From CF-118 sp035934385 (GTDB lineage: Bacteria; Chloroflexota; Dormibacteria; Dormibacterales; Dormibacteraceae): a DNA stretch of 64,000 nucleotides. The position numbers and the translations under genes are program-made. Within the stretch, counting starts at the first letter, position 1. Each line of letters begins with the position of its first letter. Positions 1-8,186 of the stretch are shown piece after piece. The stretch lies in NCBI GenBank assembly GCA_035934385.1, contig DASYXY010000015.1:1-64000 (forward strand), read 5' to 3'. The notes below the pieces were generated by a model. The model saw nothing but the letters and a program-made list of their open reading frames with translations, did not search any database and had not been told where the DNA came from.

Positions 1-1691
1 TCGCGGGCGCGGCGATGGAGCCGCGCTGCGTCACCGCCGCATACGACGCGGAGACAGACGGCCTGAAAGTCTGGACGTCCACGCAGAGCATCTTCGGCGT
101 CCGCAACGCCATCGCGTCGATCGCGGGGTTGCCCGAGGAGAAGGTTCGCGTCATCGCCGAGGACGTGGGCGGCGGATTCGGCGCCAAAGGCATGGTCTTC
201 CCCGAAGAAGTGCTGACGGCCCTTGTCGCGTGGCGCCTCAAGAAGCCGGCCACGTGGACCGCCGGCCGCAGCGAGGACGGCGCCACCACCGCGCAGGCGC
301 ACGGCACCGCGATCGATCTCGAGATCGCCGCCGACAGCAACGGCAAGTTGCGTGGACTCCGCGGCCGCATCGTCCACGACGTCGGCGCGTACGCCGGCTC
401 GGGGACCGGTCAGCCGCAAATCATCATCGGCCACATGATCTCGGCGTACGTCCTCCCCGCGATGGATGTCGAGGCCGTGCTCGTCTACACCAACACGTGC
501 CCTACGGGATTCATCCGAGGTGGCGGGCGACCGGTCGGCAACTACGCGATCGAAAGGGCGATGGACGCGCTGGCAACCGAGCTGAAGATCGATCGCGTCG
601 AGCTGCGTCGACGAAACCTGGTTCAGCCGGCGCAGATCCCGTACACCACCGGGCTTCCCGCGGGTCGCGGGGGATACGTCTACGACAGCGGCGATTATCC
701 GAAGCTGCTGGACCTGGCCGTCGAGGAGATTGGCACGAAACCCGCCGGTGACGGAAGGCTCATCGGCCTGGGCCTCGCGTGCTGCGTGGAGACGACCGCT
801 TTCGGCCGCGGCGAGCCGGCCAAGGTGCGGCTCGGCAAAGATGGGATCGCGCACGTCTACCTCGGCTCGACGCCTGGAGGCCAGGGCCACGAAACAATGG
901 CCGCCATGGTCTTGGCCGACAGGCTCGGCTGGCCTTTCGAGAAGATCAAGGTCACGGCCGGCGACACCGCCAACGTCCCGTTCGCGCTGCTCACCGCCGG
1001 CAGCCGTAGCGCCGTCCAGGTCGGCAACGCCGCGTCCCGCGCGGCGACGGCGATGAGGCGCCAGCTGCTCGAGCGCGGCGCCGAAGTGCTCGAGGCCGAC
1101 GCCGAGGACATCGTGCTCGAAGACGGCGACATCACCGTGCGCGGGACGCCGTCACGGCGGGTGCCGGCCACCGACGTCATCCCCGACCAGGGCCTCGAGG
1201 TGCTGGAGACCTTCGATCCCGCCCGCCCGAGCACCTTCGCGAGCGGATGCCACGCGGCGATCGTCGCCGTCGACCCGGACACCGGCCAGGTCGAAGTGCT
1301 GCGCTACGTCATCGCTCACGACACCGGCAAGGCGATCAATCGACTCACGCTCGACGGCCAACTGATCGGCGGCTACGCCCACGGGCTCGGCTACGCGATG
1401 TTCGAGTCAGCGGCGTACGACATCGACGGCACCCCGAAGGGCGCCAGCTTCCTCGACTACTCGATCGTCAGCGCGGGCGAGGTGACGGCGACGCCGATCC
1501 TCACGCACATCGAAACGCCCACCGATTCCAACCCGGAAGGCTTCAAGGGCGCGGGCGAAAGCGGGACCATACCCGTTCCAGCGGCGATCTCGGCGGCCGT
1601 CGAGGACGCAATCCGGCAACGCCGCCCGAACGCGGTCGTGGACCGCATCCCCATCACCCCCGACCGCATCGTCGAGCTGCTGGCGAACTGA
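1..1691 (+). CDS. Molybdenum hydroxylase large subunit (xanthine dehydrogenase/aldehyde oxidase family), 5'-partial
   Basis: This is the molybdenum-cofactor subunit of a xanthine dehydrogenase/aldehyde oxidase/CO dehydrogenase-type hydroxylase, which normally works with FAD and 2Fe-2S subunits. The frame is open from the left edge (codons from position 3 precede the first ATG at 15), so the N-terminus lies outside the window; about 560 of the usual 700-800 residues are visible. Visible motifs in order are VGGGFGAKG (visible residues 51-59), a GGGRP loop, GQGHE, and a C-terminal GAGESG carrying the conserved catalytic Glu. The loop that reads AYRCSFR in form I CO dehydrogenases reads GFIRGGGRP here, so a CO dehydrogenase role is unlikely; the substrate cannot be named. 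The stop overlaps the next gene as CTGA. Confidence 0.85.
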   Translation, partial: AGAAMEPRCVTAAYDAETDGLKVWTSTQSIFGVRNAIASIAGLPEEKVRVIAEDVGGGFGAKGMVFPEEVLTALVAWRLKKPATWTAGRSEDGATTAQAHGTAIDLEIAADSNGKLRGLRGRIVHDVGAYAGSGTGQPQIIIGHMISAYVLPAMDVEAVLVYTNTCPTGFIRGGGRPVGNYAIERAMDALATELKIDRVELRRRNLVQPAQIPYTTGLPAGRGGYVYDSGDYPKLLDLAVEEIGTKPAGDGRLIGLGLACCVETTAFGRGEPAKVRLGKDGIAHVYLGSTPGGQGHETMAAMVLADRLGWPFEKIKVTAGDTANVPFALLTAGSRSAVQVGNAASRAATAMRRQLLERGAEVLEADAEDIVLEDGDITVRGTPSRRVPATDVIPDQGLEVLETFDPARPSTFASGCHAAIVAVDPDTGQVEVLRYVIAHDTGKAINRLTLDGQLIGGYAHGLGYAMFESAAYDIDGTPKGASFLDYSIVSAGEVTATPILTHIETPTDSNPEGFKGAGESGTIPVPAAISAAVEDAIRQRRPNAVVDRIPITPDRIVELLAN

Positions 1692-2899
1692 GCGGCGCGA
1701 GCGCACCGAACCCGGTCGCCTGGCGGCGCAACCTCGCCGCTCTCTGGTTCGCTGAGTTCACGGCCATCTTCGGCTTCAGCTTCGCGTTCCCATTCCTTTC
1801 GATCTTCATCGCGCAGGACCTCCACGTCCACTCGGGGCGAGACCTGGACCTCTGGACCGCCGCAGCGGCCAGCGCGTCGGGCCTTGCCATGACCATCGCG
1901 AGCCCGATCTGGGGCGTCCTCGGCGACAGGTTCGGACGAAAGCCGATGCTCATCCGCTCGATGGTCGGCGGCGCCATCTTTGTGGGACTGATGTTCCTCG
2001 CCCAGACCCCTACCCAGCTTGTGGTCCTCCGCTTCCTGCAGGGCGCGACCAGCGGCACCGTTGCCGCTGCGACGGCGCTCGTGGCGGCGGAAACGCCGAG
2101 GCCACGGGTCGGCTGGGCACTCGGTGTGCTTACCTCCTCGATCGCCTTGGGCGGTGCTCTGGGTCCGGTCATCGGCGGACTCGCCGGCTCCGCCATCGGC
2201 CTGCGACTGGTGTTTCTGGGGGGCGGAATCCTCCTGATGCTGTCGATGGTCCCTGTCCTGTTCGTCGTTCGGGAAAGCGAACGGCGACGTCCGGAAGGCA
2301 CGCGGCCCGGCACCCTGGCCACGATCCGTCAGCGACCCGGGACGCTGCGCGCGATCGCGGTGCTCGTCGGCGCGCAGGGCCTGCTGACCCTGGTGCAGAG
2401 TGCGAGCCAACAGCTCGTCGTGCTGAAGCTCTTCGAGATGCTCGGGAACGGGGCTGCGGCCGCGGCGGGACTCACGTTCGGGGCGGCGGGGATCACGAAC
2501 AGTGGCGCGGCGGTCGCTTACACGCGGGTCACGAGACGTCTTGGCTACGTGCGCACCACTGCGATCGCGGCGCTGCTGCTGGCCGGGACGCTGGCGCTCC
2601 TGCCTGCCGCGCGATCGACGGCGCTCGTGGTGCTCATCGTGGGCATATCGGGCTTGCTGAATGGCACTGTGGTGCCTGCGACTGCGGCCATGATCGGCAT
2701 GGAAGCACCCAACGAGGTACAGAGCACGGTCTTCGGCATCAACGCGAGCTCGGTCGCGTTCGGCTTCTTCCTGGGACCGCTCGTCGGCGGCGGCATCGCA
2801 GCCACCGCCGGGGTGCCCGCGGCCCTGGTGGTGAGCGCCGTGCTCGCGGTCGGCCTGGCGGGCCTCCTCGGGATCGGAGCCCGCGAGCCCTCTCGGTAG
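1688..2899 (+). CDS. MFS transporter, DHA1-like drug/metabolite exporter (probable CTG start)
   Basis: A major facilitator superfamily protein of about 403 residues with roughly 12 hydrophobic segments. The signature loop between TM2 and TM3 is present (GVLGDRFGRKPM), and a second-half counterpart lies near TARRLGY-type residues after the central loop. It probably exports a small molecule by proton antiport; the substrate is unknown. The first transmembrane segment begins only about 15 codons after the upstream stop. There is no ATG, GTG or TTG in frame between that stop and TM1; the first ATG (about 1889) would delete two helices. The CTG at 1688, which overlaps the upstream TGA as CTGA, is therefore the best start. 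It may be co-transcribed with the molybdenum hydroxylase. Confidence 0.8.
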   Translation: MSGASAPNPVAWRRNLAALWFAEFTAIFGFSFAFPFLSIFIAQDLHVHSGRDLDLWTAAAASASGLAMTIASPIWGVLGDRFGRKPMLIRSMVGGAIFVGLMFLAQTPTQLVVLRFLQGATSGTVAAATALVAAETPRPRVGWALGVLTSSIALGGALGPVIGGLAGSAIGLRLVFLGGGILLMLSMVPVLFVVRESERRRPEGTRPGTLATIRQRPGTLRAIAVLVGAQGLLTLVQSASQQLVVLKLFEMLGNGAAAAAGLTFGAAGITNSGAAVAYTRVTRRLGYVRTTAIAALLLAGTLALLPAARSTALVVLIVGISGLLNGTVVPATAAMIGMEAPNEVQSTVFGINASSVAFGFFLGPLVGGGIAATAGVPAALVVSAVLAVGLAGLLGIGAREPSR

Positions 2900-2902
2900 A
2901 AT
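2897..2902 (+). promoter_or_regulatory. Possible -10 element (TAGAAT) of the PPIase pair
   Basis: TAGAAT overlaps the stop codon of the MFS gene and lies 14 nt before the cyclophilin ATG at 2917, which would give a very short leader. A clear -35 was not identified. Confidence 0.3.
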
Positions 2903-2916
2903 GAAGACGATCCCCA

Positions 2917-3399
2917 ATGGCTAGACGCAACACGCCGCCGCCCGATTCGATCGATGCCGGTAAGAAGTACGTGGCTACGGTGCACACGTCGCGCGGCGAT
3001 TTCGTCATCAGCTTCGTCGATCCCAAACTTGCACCCAAGACCGTGAACAACTTCGTGGCGCTGGCGCAGGAGGGCTACTACGACGGCCTCACGTTTCACC
3101 GCGTCGTGGCGGGATTCGTGGTCCAGGGCGGCGACCCTGATGGCAACGGCACGGGCGGTCCCGCCTACAAGCTTCCTGACGAGAGCAATCCTTCACGCTG
3201 GCCTCGGGGCACGGTGGGCATGGCGTTGAGCGCAGCCGGCGTGAGCGGGTCGCAGTTTTTCATCACGCTCGGCGACGCTCCCTTCCTTGCGAGCAACGGG
3301 GTTTACAACCATTTCGGCGAAGTCACGTCAGGGATGGAGGTCATCGACAAGATCCAGGTCGGCGACACCATGAAGTCGATCGACGTCAGCGCCTCGTGA
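2917..3399 (+). CDS. Cyclophilin-type peptidyl-prolyl cis-trans isomerase
   Basis: A single-domain cyclophilin of 160 residues, close to the normal bacterial length, catalysing proline isomerisation during protein folding. The core motifs are visible: the active-site arginine segment FHRVV near residue 66, the following VVQGGDP, GTVGMAL, and SQFFITL. No signal peptide is present, so it is probably cytoplasmic. The ATG at 2917 follows a TAGAAT -10-like element. The stop overlaps the next gene (FKBP-type PPIase) as GTGA, so two unrelated PPIase families are translationally coupled here, one cytoplasmic and one exported. Confidence 0.9.
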   Translation: MARRNTPPPDSIDAGKKYVATVHTSRGDFVISFVDPKLAPKTVNNFVALAQEGYYDGLTFHRVVAGFVVQGGDPDGNGTGGPAYKLPDESNPSRWPRGTVGMALSAAGVSGSQFFITLGDAPFLASNGVYNHFGEVTSGMEVIDKIQVGDTMKSIDVSAS

Positions 3400-3944
3400 G
3401 TTGGCGATTCGCCGGGCTCGTGGCCGCCGTCGTCCTCGCGGCGGCCGCATGCGGCTATTCGGATCCTTACGCCAGCAACAGCCCGGTCGCCAACGAGAGC
3501 CCGGGTCAGGTGACGCCCAGCCCCGGCACTGACGACTTCCACGCCGGCGACGGCCTCACACCGATCGTCTTTCCGGACGGGCTCAAGATCATCGACCTGA
3601 AGGTCGGCACGGGCACCGTCGCCCGAACCGGCGACGACGCGACCGTGCAATACACAGGCTGGCTGGCCGACGGCACGGTCTTCGACTCGAGCCGCAGTCG
3701 CAATCAGCCGTTCACGTTCAGCATCGGGAAGGGCCAGGTCATCGCGGGATGGGACGAGGGGGTACCGGGCATGGCCGCCGGCGGCCAGCGCAAGCTCATC
3801 ATCCCGGCGGCGCTCGCGTACGGCACGCAGGGCCAGACGGACCCCAACACGGGAGCGTCGATCATCCCGCCCAACGCGACGCTCGTGTTCGAGGTCGAGC
3901 TGGTCAGCGTGAAGGCCGGGCCCAGCCCTTCACCATCTCAATAG
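3396..3944 (+). CDS. FKBP-type peptidyl-prolyl isomerase lipoprotein
   Basis: A lipoprotein of 182 residues: a short signal sequence ending in LAAAAC (lipobox Cys about residue 19), a Ser/Pro/Asn-rich linker to about residue 50, and one C-terminal FKBP domain. FKBP hallmarks are VQYTGWLADGTVFDSS, the FSIGKGQVIAGWDEG strand, and a closing LVFEVELV. It should assist folding outside the membrane. The GTG start at 3396 overlaps the cyclophilin stop (GTGA), which supports this start and co-expression. It converges with the blue-copper protein gene, with 24 bp between the stops. Confidence 0.9.
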   Translation: MSWRFAGLVAAVVLAAAACGYSDPYASNSPVANESPGQVTPSPGTDDFHAGDGLTPIVFPDGLKIIDLKVGTGTVARTGDDATVQYTGWLADGTVFDSSRSRNQPFTFSIGKGQVIAGWDEGVPGMAAGGQRKLIIPAALAYGTQGQTDPNTGASIIPPNATLVFEVELVSVKAGPSPSPSQ

Positions 3945-3968
3945 ACGTAGCTCGCCCACGGCGAGCTG

Positions 3969-4340
3969 CTAAGTGATGGTGAGGGTGCCTTTCATGCCCG
4001 AGCTTTCGTGCCCGGGCTGGTCGCAAAAGAACGTATAGGTACCGGCGTCGATGCTGTCGACCGTGAAGATGCTGGTGTCGCCCGCCGAGATGAGCTCGCT
4101 CCCAGCCTTCCGATTGCCGCTCGAGTCGCGAATGATGAAGTCGTGCGCGATCGAGCCGCCGTTGACCAGAAAGAACACGAGCTTGCCTGAAGGCTCGCTG
4201 AGGGTAGACGGATCGAACTTGTACTCCGTCATCGTCACCTTGATCGAGCCCGAAGGTTGGGCCGAGCTGCTGCCGCCGCAAGCCGCAACCAACGCAAGCG
4301 CCACGAGCGCCACGAGCGCGAACGCGACGGTCTTCCTCAC
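3969..4340 (-). CDS. Blue-copper (plastocyanin-like) lipoprotein in the oxidase locus
   Basis: A small exported cupredoxin. From the GTG at 4340 it has 123 residues: a signal peptide with lipobox LVAAC (Cys21), a Ser-rich linker, and one cupredoxin domain. A complete type 1 copper ligand set can be read: His66 in SIAHDF, Cys106 in FFCDQPGH, His111 and Met116. The start overlaps the subunit III stop (GTGA on the minus strand), so it is the last gene of a subunit IV-subunit III-cupredoxin operon. The family carries electrons; from context it probably donates to the adjacent cytochrome oxidase or delivers copper (inference). A longer frame to 4409 exists but would lie inside the oxidase gene. 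Confidence 0.85.
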   Translation of the reverse strand: MRKTVAFALVALVALALVAACGGSSSAQPSGSIKVTMTEYKFDPSTLSEPSGKLVFFLVNGGSIAHDFIIRDSSGNRKAGSELISAGDTSIFTVDSIDAGTYTFFCDQPGHESSGMKGTLTIT

Positions 4341-4960
4341 CGGAACAGCGTAATCCCGAGATAAAGGATCCCAAAAAGGAAAATCCACACCACGTCGACG
4401 AAGTGCCAATAGAGCGTCACCGCGGCGACCCCGACATGGTGCTGCGACGAGAACTGCCCCCGCGCTGCGCGGAACAGGATGAGGATCAGGAGGATAAGGC
4501 CGCCGAGAACGTGGAGGCCGTGGAAGCCGGTCATCGTGAAGAAGGCGCTGGCGAAGGTGTTCGCCTGCAGGGTCAAGCCCCGCCCGAATGCACTTATGAA
4601 CTCATACAGCTGGCCGGCCTCGAATCCGAATCCCAGGACGATCGTGGCGACCTGCAGGAGGAAGAACTGGCGGCGGTTGTCGTGCGCGATCGCCTCGCTC
4701 GCGAAATGGCACGTCACACCGCTGGACAGCAGGACGATCGTGTTGACGAACGGGATCGGCCACCAGTTGACGTAGAACTCGGGAGTCGTCGACGGCGGCG
4801 GAGGCGGCCACACGATGTGGGAGCCGAACAGGTAGAAGTACATCGCGAAGAGGCTGCCGAAGAACATCACCTCGGAAGCCAGGAAGATGTACATGCCCAT
4901 CATCCCCGGCTTGATCGCCGGATACCGAGGCGCCTGCGGCTGCATCGTGGCGACTGCCAT
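4337..4960 (-). CDS. ctaE: Cytochrome c oxidase subunit III
   Basis: Heme-copper oxidase subunit III of 207 residues with five predicted membrane segments, the size of five-helix actinobacterial/caa3 versions. Family motifs include GMYIFLASEVMFFGSLF near the N-terminus, a conserved Glu in FGFEAGQLYEF, and GFHGLHVLGG in the fourth segment. It stabilises the subunit I core and lies in the cytoplasmic membrane. The ATG at 4960 abuts the stop of the zinc-ribbon subunit IV-like gene and its stop overlaps the cupredoxin start, giving one leftward operon. Subunits II and I are transcribed in the opposite direction from about 5.5 kb. Confidence 0.92.
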   Translation of the reverse strand: MAVATMQPQAPRYPAIKPGMMGMYIFLASEVMFFGSLFAMYFYLFGSHIVWPPPPPSTTPEFYVNWWPIPFVNTIVLLSSGVTCHFASEAIAHDNRRQFFLLQVATIVLGFGFEAGQLYEFISAFGRGLTLQANTFASAFFTMTGFHGLHVLGGLILLILILFRAARGQFSSQHHVGVAAVTLYWHFVDVVWIFLFGILYLGITLFR

Positions 4961-5448
4961 CAGTGCTCGGCCTCAGGTCCGGCCGCGCTTGCCTCGTACA
5001 GGTTGGTGTCCTCGAACCAGACCCAGCCCACCACGCCGCTCAGGAAGATCACCCCTCCGATGACCGCAAGCGCGATCCGCGCCTCGGCCGCGAAGGGGAT
5101 GGCGGCCAGTCCGAGGAACAGGGCCCCCAGGCAGATGACAAACGGATAGTTGCTGTTCGGGAAGATGTGGATGCCGAGCTCGTGGGCTCGCGCGTCATAG
5201 TCCACAACGTTGTCGTTCGAGACCGGGACCTCGAGGTCGAACCGCGACACTTCGTGGCGCTGCTCCGGATCAGCCGCCTGCCAGGCCTTGAACGCCGCCG
5301 AGGCCATCACGCTCGAGGGCCACAGCTTGTATCCGCAGTTGCGGCAGTGATCGACGAAACGGGCGGTCCGCAGGCCGCAGCGCGGGCAGTCGACAGCCAG
5401 AGATGGGTTGGCCACGTCGACATAGCGAGGCTTTCTGGCTTTGGCCAC
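4960..5448 (-). CDS. Zinc-ribbon protein with two membrane helices, cytochrome oxidase subunit IV-like
   Basis: A protein of 162 residues with two parts. The N-terminus holds a zinc ribbon with Cys21/Cys24 (CPRCG) and Cys35/Cys38 (CRNCG). The C-terminal half contains a hydrophilic stretch and two membrane helices resembling the small actinobacterial oxidase subunit IV (CtaF), which lacks a zinc ribbon. A GTG at 5448 is the start; the stop overlaps the subunit III ATG by one base. Position at the head of the leftward oxidase operon points to a structural or assembly role in the oxidase. The zinc ribbon should face the cytoplasm and might bind zinc or take part in metal handling; that is inference. 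Confidence 0.6.
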   Translation of the reverse strand: MAKARKPRYVDVANPSLAVDCPRCGLRTARFVDHCRNCGYKLWPSSVMASAAFKAWQAADPEQRHEVSRFDLEVPVSNDNVVDYDARAHELGIHIFPNSNYPFVICLGALFLGLAAIPFAAEARIALAVIGGVIFLSGVVGWVWFEDTNLYEASAAGPEAEH

Positions 5449-5505
5449 GTTCGGATTCCGATTCTAAAGTCTGAGCGGTCGCCGGGTCGGCCAACCGGCC
5501 GCCGA

Positions 5506-5511
5506 TATACT
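5506..5511 (+). promoter_or_regulatory. Probable -10 element (TATACT) for ctaC, short-leader or leaderless transcript
   Basis: TATACT ends 8 nt before the GTG start of subunit II at 5520, which would place the transcription start at or next to the start codon. No Shine-Dalgarno sequence is seen in between. The divergent spacer to the zinc-ribbon gene is only 71 bp. Confidence 0.45.
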
Positions 5512-5519
5512 TTTGGGCC

Positions 5520-6284
5520 GTGCGGTTGATCACTAGAAGCCTGGTGTGGTCATTCGGGCTCCTGGTGGCTGCGATCTCGCTCAGCGGCTGCGGCATCGGC
5601 GGCCTGTCCCCCATCTTCCCGCAGCCCGTGTCGCCCAACGGCGCGGACATCTATCAGACCTACATAGGAATTTCGGTGCCGGCGCTGATCATCTTCATCG
5701 GCGTCGAGGCCGCGCTGCTGTGGATCGTGGTCAGGTACCGCCGCTCCAGCCAGCCGGCTGGCTATGTGCCGCCCCAGGTCCACGGCAACACGCGCCTGGA
5801 GATCGCCTGGACGATCGCTCCGCTGGTCGTGGTCCTGGCCATCGCGCTTTACAGCTTCGTCGAGCTGCAGAAGGACTTCCAACCCATCAACAACCAGCAG
5901 ATGCTCGTGGTGATAAGCGGCCACCAGTTCGGCTGGAACTACACGTACCCCGAGGGATTCACCGTGCATCAGGAGGGCACGCTCCAGGGCGAGGTCACGC
6001 CCTTCGTGGTGCCCACGCACACGCTGATCAAGCTCGAGTTCCAGGGCACCGACGTGATCCACTCGTGGTGGGTTCCGGCGATCTCGGGCAAGACCGACGC
6101 CGTCCCCGGCTACGACAACTTCTCCTGGCTCAAGATCGACAGCCCCGGCAAATGGCGCGGCGAATGCGCCGAGCTATGTGGGGTAGGGCATTCCACGATG
6201 CAGATCATCGTGGAGGCCATGGACCAGTCGGATTACCAGATCTGGGTGAATGATCAGCTGGCGGCCCAGAAGGCCGGGGCATAG
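5520..6284 (+). CDS. ctaC: Cytochrome c oxidase subunit II
   Basis: Heme-copper oxidase subunit II of 254 residues. It has a lipoprotein-type signal (LSGC, Cys24), two membrane helices (about residues 43-67 and 85-110), and an extracytoplasmic CuA domain. The CuA ligands are all present: His181 (DVIHSWW), Cys216 and Cys220 (CAELC), His224 and Met227. No cytochrome c domain is fused to the C-terminus, so an external donor is needed; the neighbouring blue-copper lipoprotein is a candidate. The GTG start lies 8 nt after a TATACT element. Subunit I follows after 12 bp. Confidence 0.95.
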   Translation: MRLITRSLVWSFGLLVAAISLSGCGIGGLSPIFPQPVSPNGADIYQTYIGISVPALIIFIGVEAALLWIVVRYRRSSQPAGYVPPQVHGNTRLEIAWTIAPLVVVLAIALYSFVELQKDFQPINNQQMLVVISGHQFGWNYTYPEGFTVHQEGTLQGEVTPFVVPTHTLIKLEFQGTDVIHSWWVPAISGKTDAVPGYDNFSWLKIDSPGKWRGECAELCGVGHSTMQIIVEAMDQSDYQIWVNDQLAAQKAGA

Positions 6285-6296
6285 GATGAGCTAGCC

Positions 6297-7961
6297 ATGG
6301 CGGCCACCACCGTTCTGCCTCGCCCGAAGGCCTACGACGACACATTCTGGAAGCCGATCAGCCTGTGGCTGACGACCACCGACCACAAGCTGATCGGGAT
6401 CATGTACATGGTCACGGGCATCCTCAGCTTCCTGATCGGCGGCATCTTCGCGCTCATCATCCGGCTACAGCTGGCGCTGCCGAACCAGAAGGTGGTCGAC
6501 GCGGAGACCTACAACCAGCTCATCTCCGCGCACGGCGTGACGATGATCTTCTTCTTCGTCACCATCTTCCTGACCGGGATCGCCAACTACATGGTCCCGA
6601 TCATGATCGGCGCCCGCGACATGGCCTTCCCGCGCGTGAACCTGCTCGGGTTCTGGCTCGTGCCGGTGTCGATCATCCTTTACTACAGCGGCTTTTTCAC
6701 CGGCGGCGCGCTCGACGCAGGCTGGACGGGTTACGCGCCCCTCACCGAGAAGGCGTACCAGTCACACAGCCTGGGCGTGGACTTCTGGGCGCTGAGCATC
6801 ATCGTCTGGGCGATCAGCGGCATCATGGCGTCGACCAACTTCCTCACGACCATCGTCGCGCTGCGCGCGCCCGGCATGAAGCTGACCCGACTGCCGCTCT
6901 TCGTGTGGGCGCAGATCTCGACCTCGATCCTGCTGCTCGTCGTCGGTGCGCCGCTGGCCGCCGCCATGATCCTGCTCGAGTTCGACCGGCAGCTGGGCAC
7001 TCAGTTCTTCACCACCGCGGGAAGGCCGGTGCTCTACCAGCACCTGTTCTGGTTCTTCGGCCACCCCGAGGTCTACATCATGATCCTGCCCGGATTCGGG
7101 ATGATCTCGGAGGTCATCCCCGTCTTCGCCCGTAAGCCGATCTTCGGCTACATGTCGATGGTGGCCGCCCTGTTCGGCATCGTGTTCCTCTCGATGACGG
7201 TCTGGGCGCACCACATGTTCACCGTGGGGATGAACACGTACGTCGAGGGCTTCTTCATGCTGATGACGATGCTCATCGCGGTGCCGACGGGCATCAAGTT
7301 CTTCAACTGGATGGCCACCGCTTGGTGGGGATCGATCGATTTCACCGTGCCGATGAAGTTCGCGTTTGGATTCCTCGCCACGTTCCTCATCGGCGGGATC
7401 ACCGGCATCTACCTCGCGTCTGTGCCGGTAGACACGCAGCTGCACCAGTCCTACTACGTCGTGGCTCACCTCCACTACGTGCTGTTCGGCGGCAGCGTGT
7501 TCACGATCTTCGCCGGCGTCTACTACTGGTTCCCGAAGATCACAGGCCGGATGCTCAACCGCCGGCTCGGTGAGTGGAACTTCTGGACCCTGTTCATCGG
7601 GTTCAACGGAACGTTCCTGATCATGCACACGCTCGGCCTCGAGGGCATGCCGCGCCGCATCGCCACCTACAGCAACGAGGCGTGGGCGACGACGAACCTC
7701 ATCATCACGATCTCCTCGTTCCTGATCGCGTTCTCCGTGCTTCTGTTCATGATCAACCTCATCTCGAGCTGGAGAAACGGCGAGGTCGCGGGCGATGACC
7801 CGTGGCACGCCAACACGCTCGAGTGGGCGACGACCTCGCCGCCTCCTCCCTACAACTTCGAGCGTGTGCCGCCGGTGCGGAGCTTCATGCCGCTGCGGGA
7901 CCTGCGCGAGTCTGGAGAGCGCGAGCCGCAGACCGCCGCTCAACCGGCGCCCGCGCACTGA
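6297..7961 (+). CDS. ctaD: Cytochrome c oxidase subunit I
   Basis: The catalytic subunit of an aa3/caa3-type terminal oxidase, 554 residues with about 12 membrane helices; it reduces oxygen to water and pumps protons. Key motifs are HPEVYI near residue 256 (CuB ligand and cross-linked Tyr), HHMFTVG near residue 305 (CuB ligands), and VVAHLHYVLFGG near 387-398 with the two axial heme histidines (391, 393). The segment before these reads LHQSYYVVAH, where LHDTYYVVAH is more usual. The ATG at 6297 follows 12 bp after ctaC, and a 60-residue membrane protein follows after 2 bp, so ctaC-ctaD-small protein form an operon. Confidence 0.96.
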   Translation: MAATTVLPRPKAYDDTFWKPISLWLTTTDHKLIGIMYMVTGILSFLIGGIFALIIRLQLALPNQKVVDAETYNQLISAHGVTMIFFFVTIFLTGIANYMVPIMIGARDMAFPRVNLLGFWLVPVSIILYYSGFFTGGALDAGWTGYAPLTEKAYQSHSLGVDFWALSIIVWAISGIMASTNFLTTIVALRAPGMKLTRLPLFVWAQISTSILLLVVGAPLAAAMILLEFDRQLGTQFFTTAGRPVLYQHLFWFFGHPEVYIMILPGFGMISEVIPVFARKPIFGYMSMVAALFGIVFLSMTVWAHHMFTVGMNTYVEGFFMLMTMLIAVPTGIKFFNWMATAWWGSIDFTVPMKFAFGFLATFLIGGITGIYLASVPVDTQLHQSYYVVAHLHYVLFGGSVFTIFAGVYYWFPKITGRMLNRRLGEWNFWTLFIGFNGTFLIMHTLGLEGMPRRIATYSNEAWATTNLIITISSFLIAFSVLLFMINLISSWRNGEVAGDDPWHANTLEWATTSPPPPYNFERVPPVRSFMPLRDLRESGEREPQTAAQPAPAH

Positions 7962-7963
7962 CG

Positions 7964-8146
7964 ATGTTTCTCGCCGGCGAGTGGGTTGGCGCGTGGCTCT
8001 TCATGAGCCTTACCTTCCTGGTGGCGACCCTCGGCGTGGTCGGCCTTGGTTGGTGGGTGCTGCGCGGCGACGCCCGGAATCGGGCGGCGGAGGCCGTGCT
8101 CGAGAATCCGCCCGAACCACAGGGGCACGCCGAGGCTCATCACTAG
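7964..8146 (+). CDS. Small single-helix membrane protein of the oxidase operon
   Basis: A 60-residue protein that starts at an ATG 2 bp after the ctaD stop. It has one hydrophobic helix (about residues 8-33, rich in Leu/Val/Trp) followed by a charged tail with Arg, Glu and a His-rich end (HAEAHH). Its position right after subunit I suggests a small accessory subunit or assembly factor of the cytochrome oxidase, as small fourth subunits or CcoQ-like peptides are in other oxidases. I do not recognise a named family. It is embedded in a longer in-frame ORF whose upstream part is only a shadow of ctaD. Confidence 0.6.
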   Translation: MFLAGEWVGAWLFMSLTFLVATLGVVGLGWWVLRGDARNRAAEAVLENPPEPQGHAEAHH

Positions 8147-8186
8147 GTACCCGGGCGACCCCGCTGCGTAATCTGAGCGCATAGCT

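Noticed and set aside
1457..2917. 486-codon minus-strand frame opposite the MFS gene
   Set aside because: Highly charged, no motifs; the plus strand has the MFS helices and GDRFGRKP loop.
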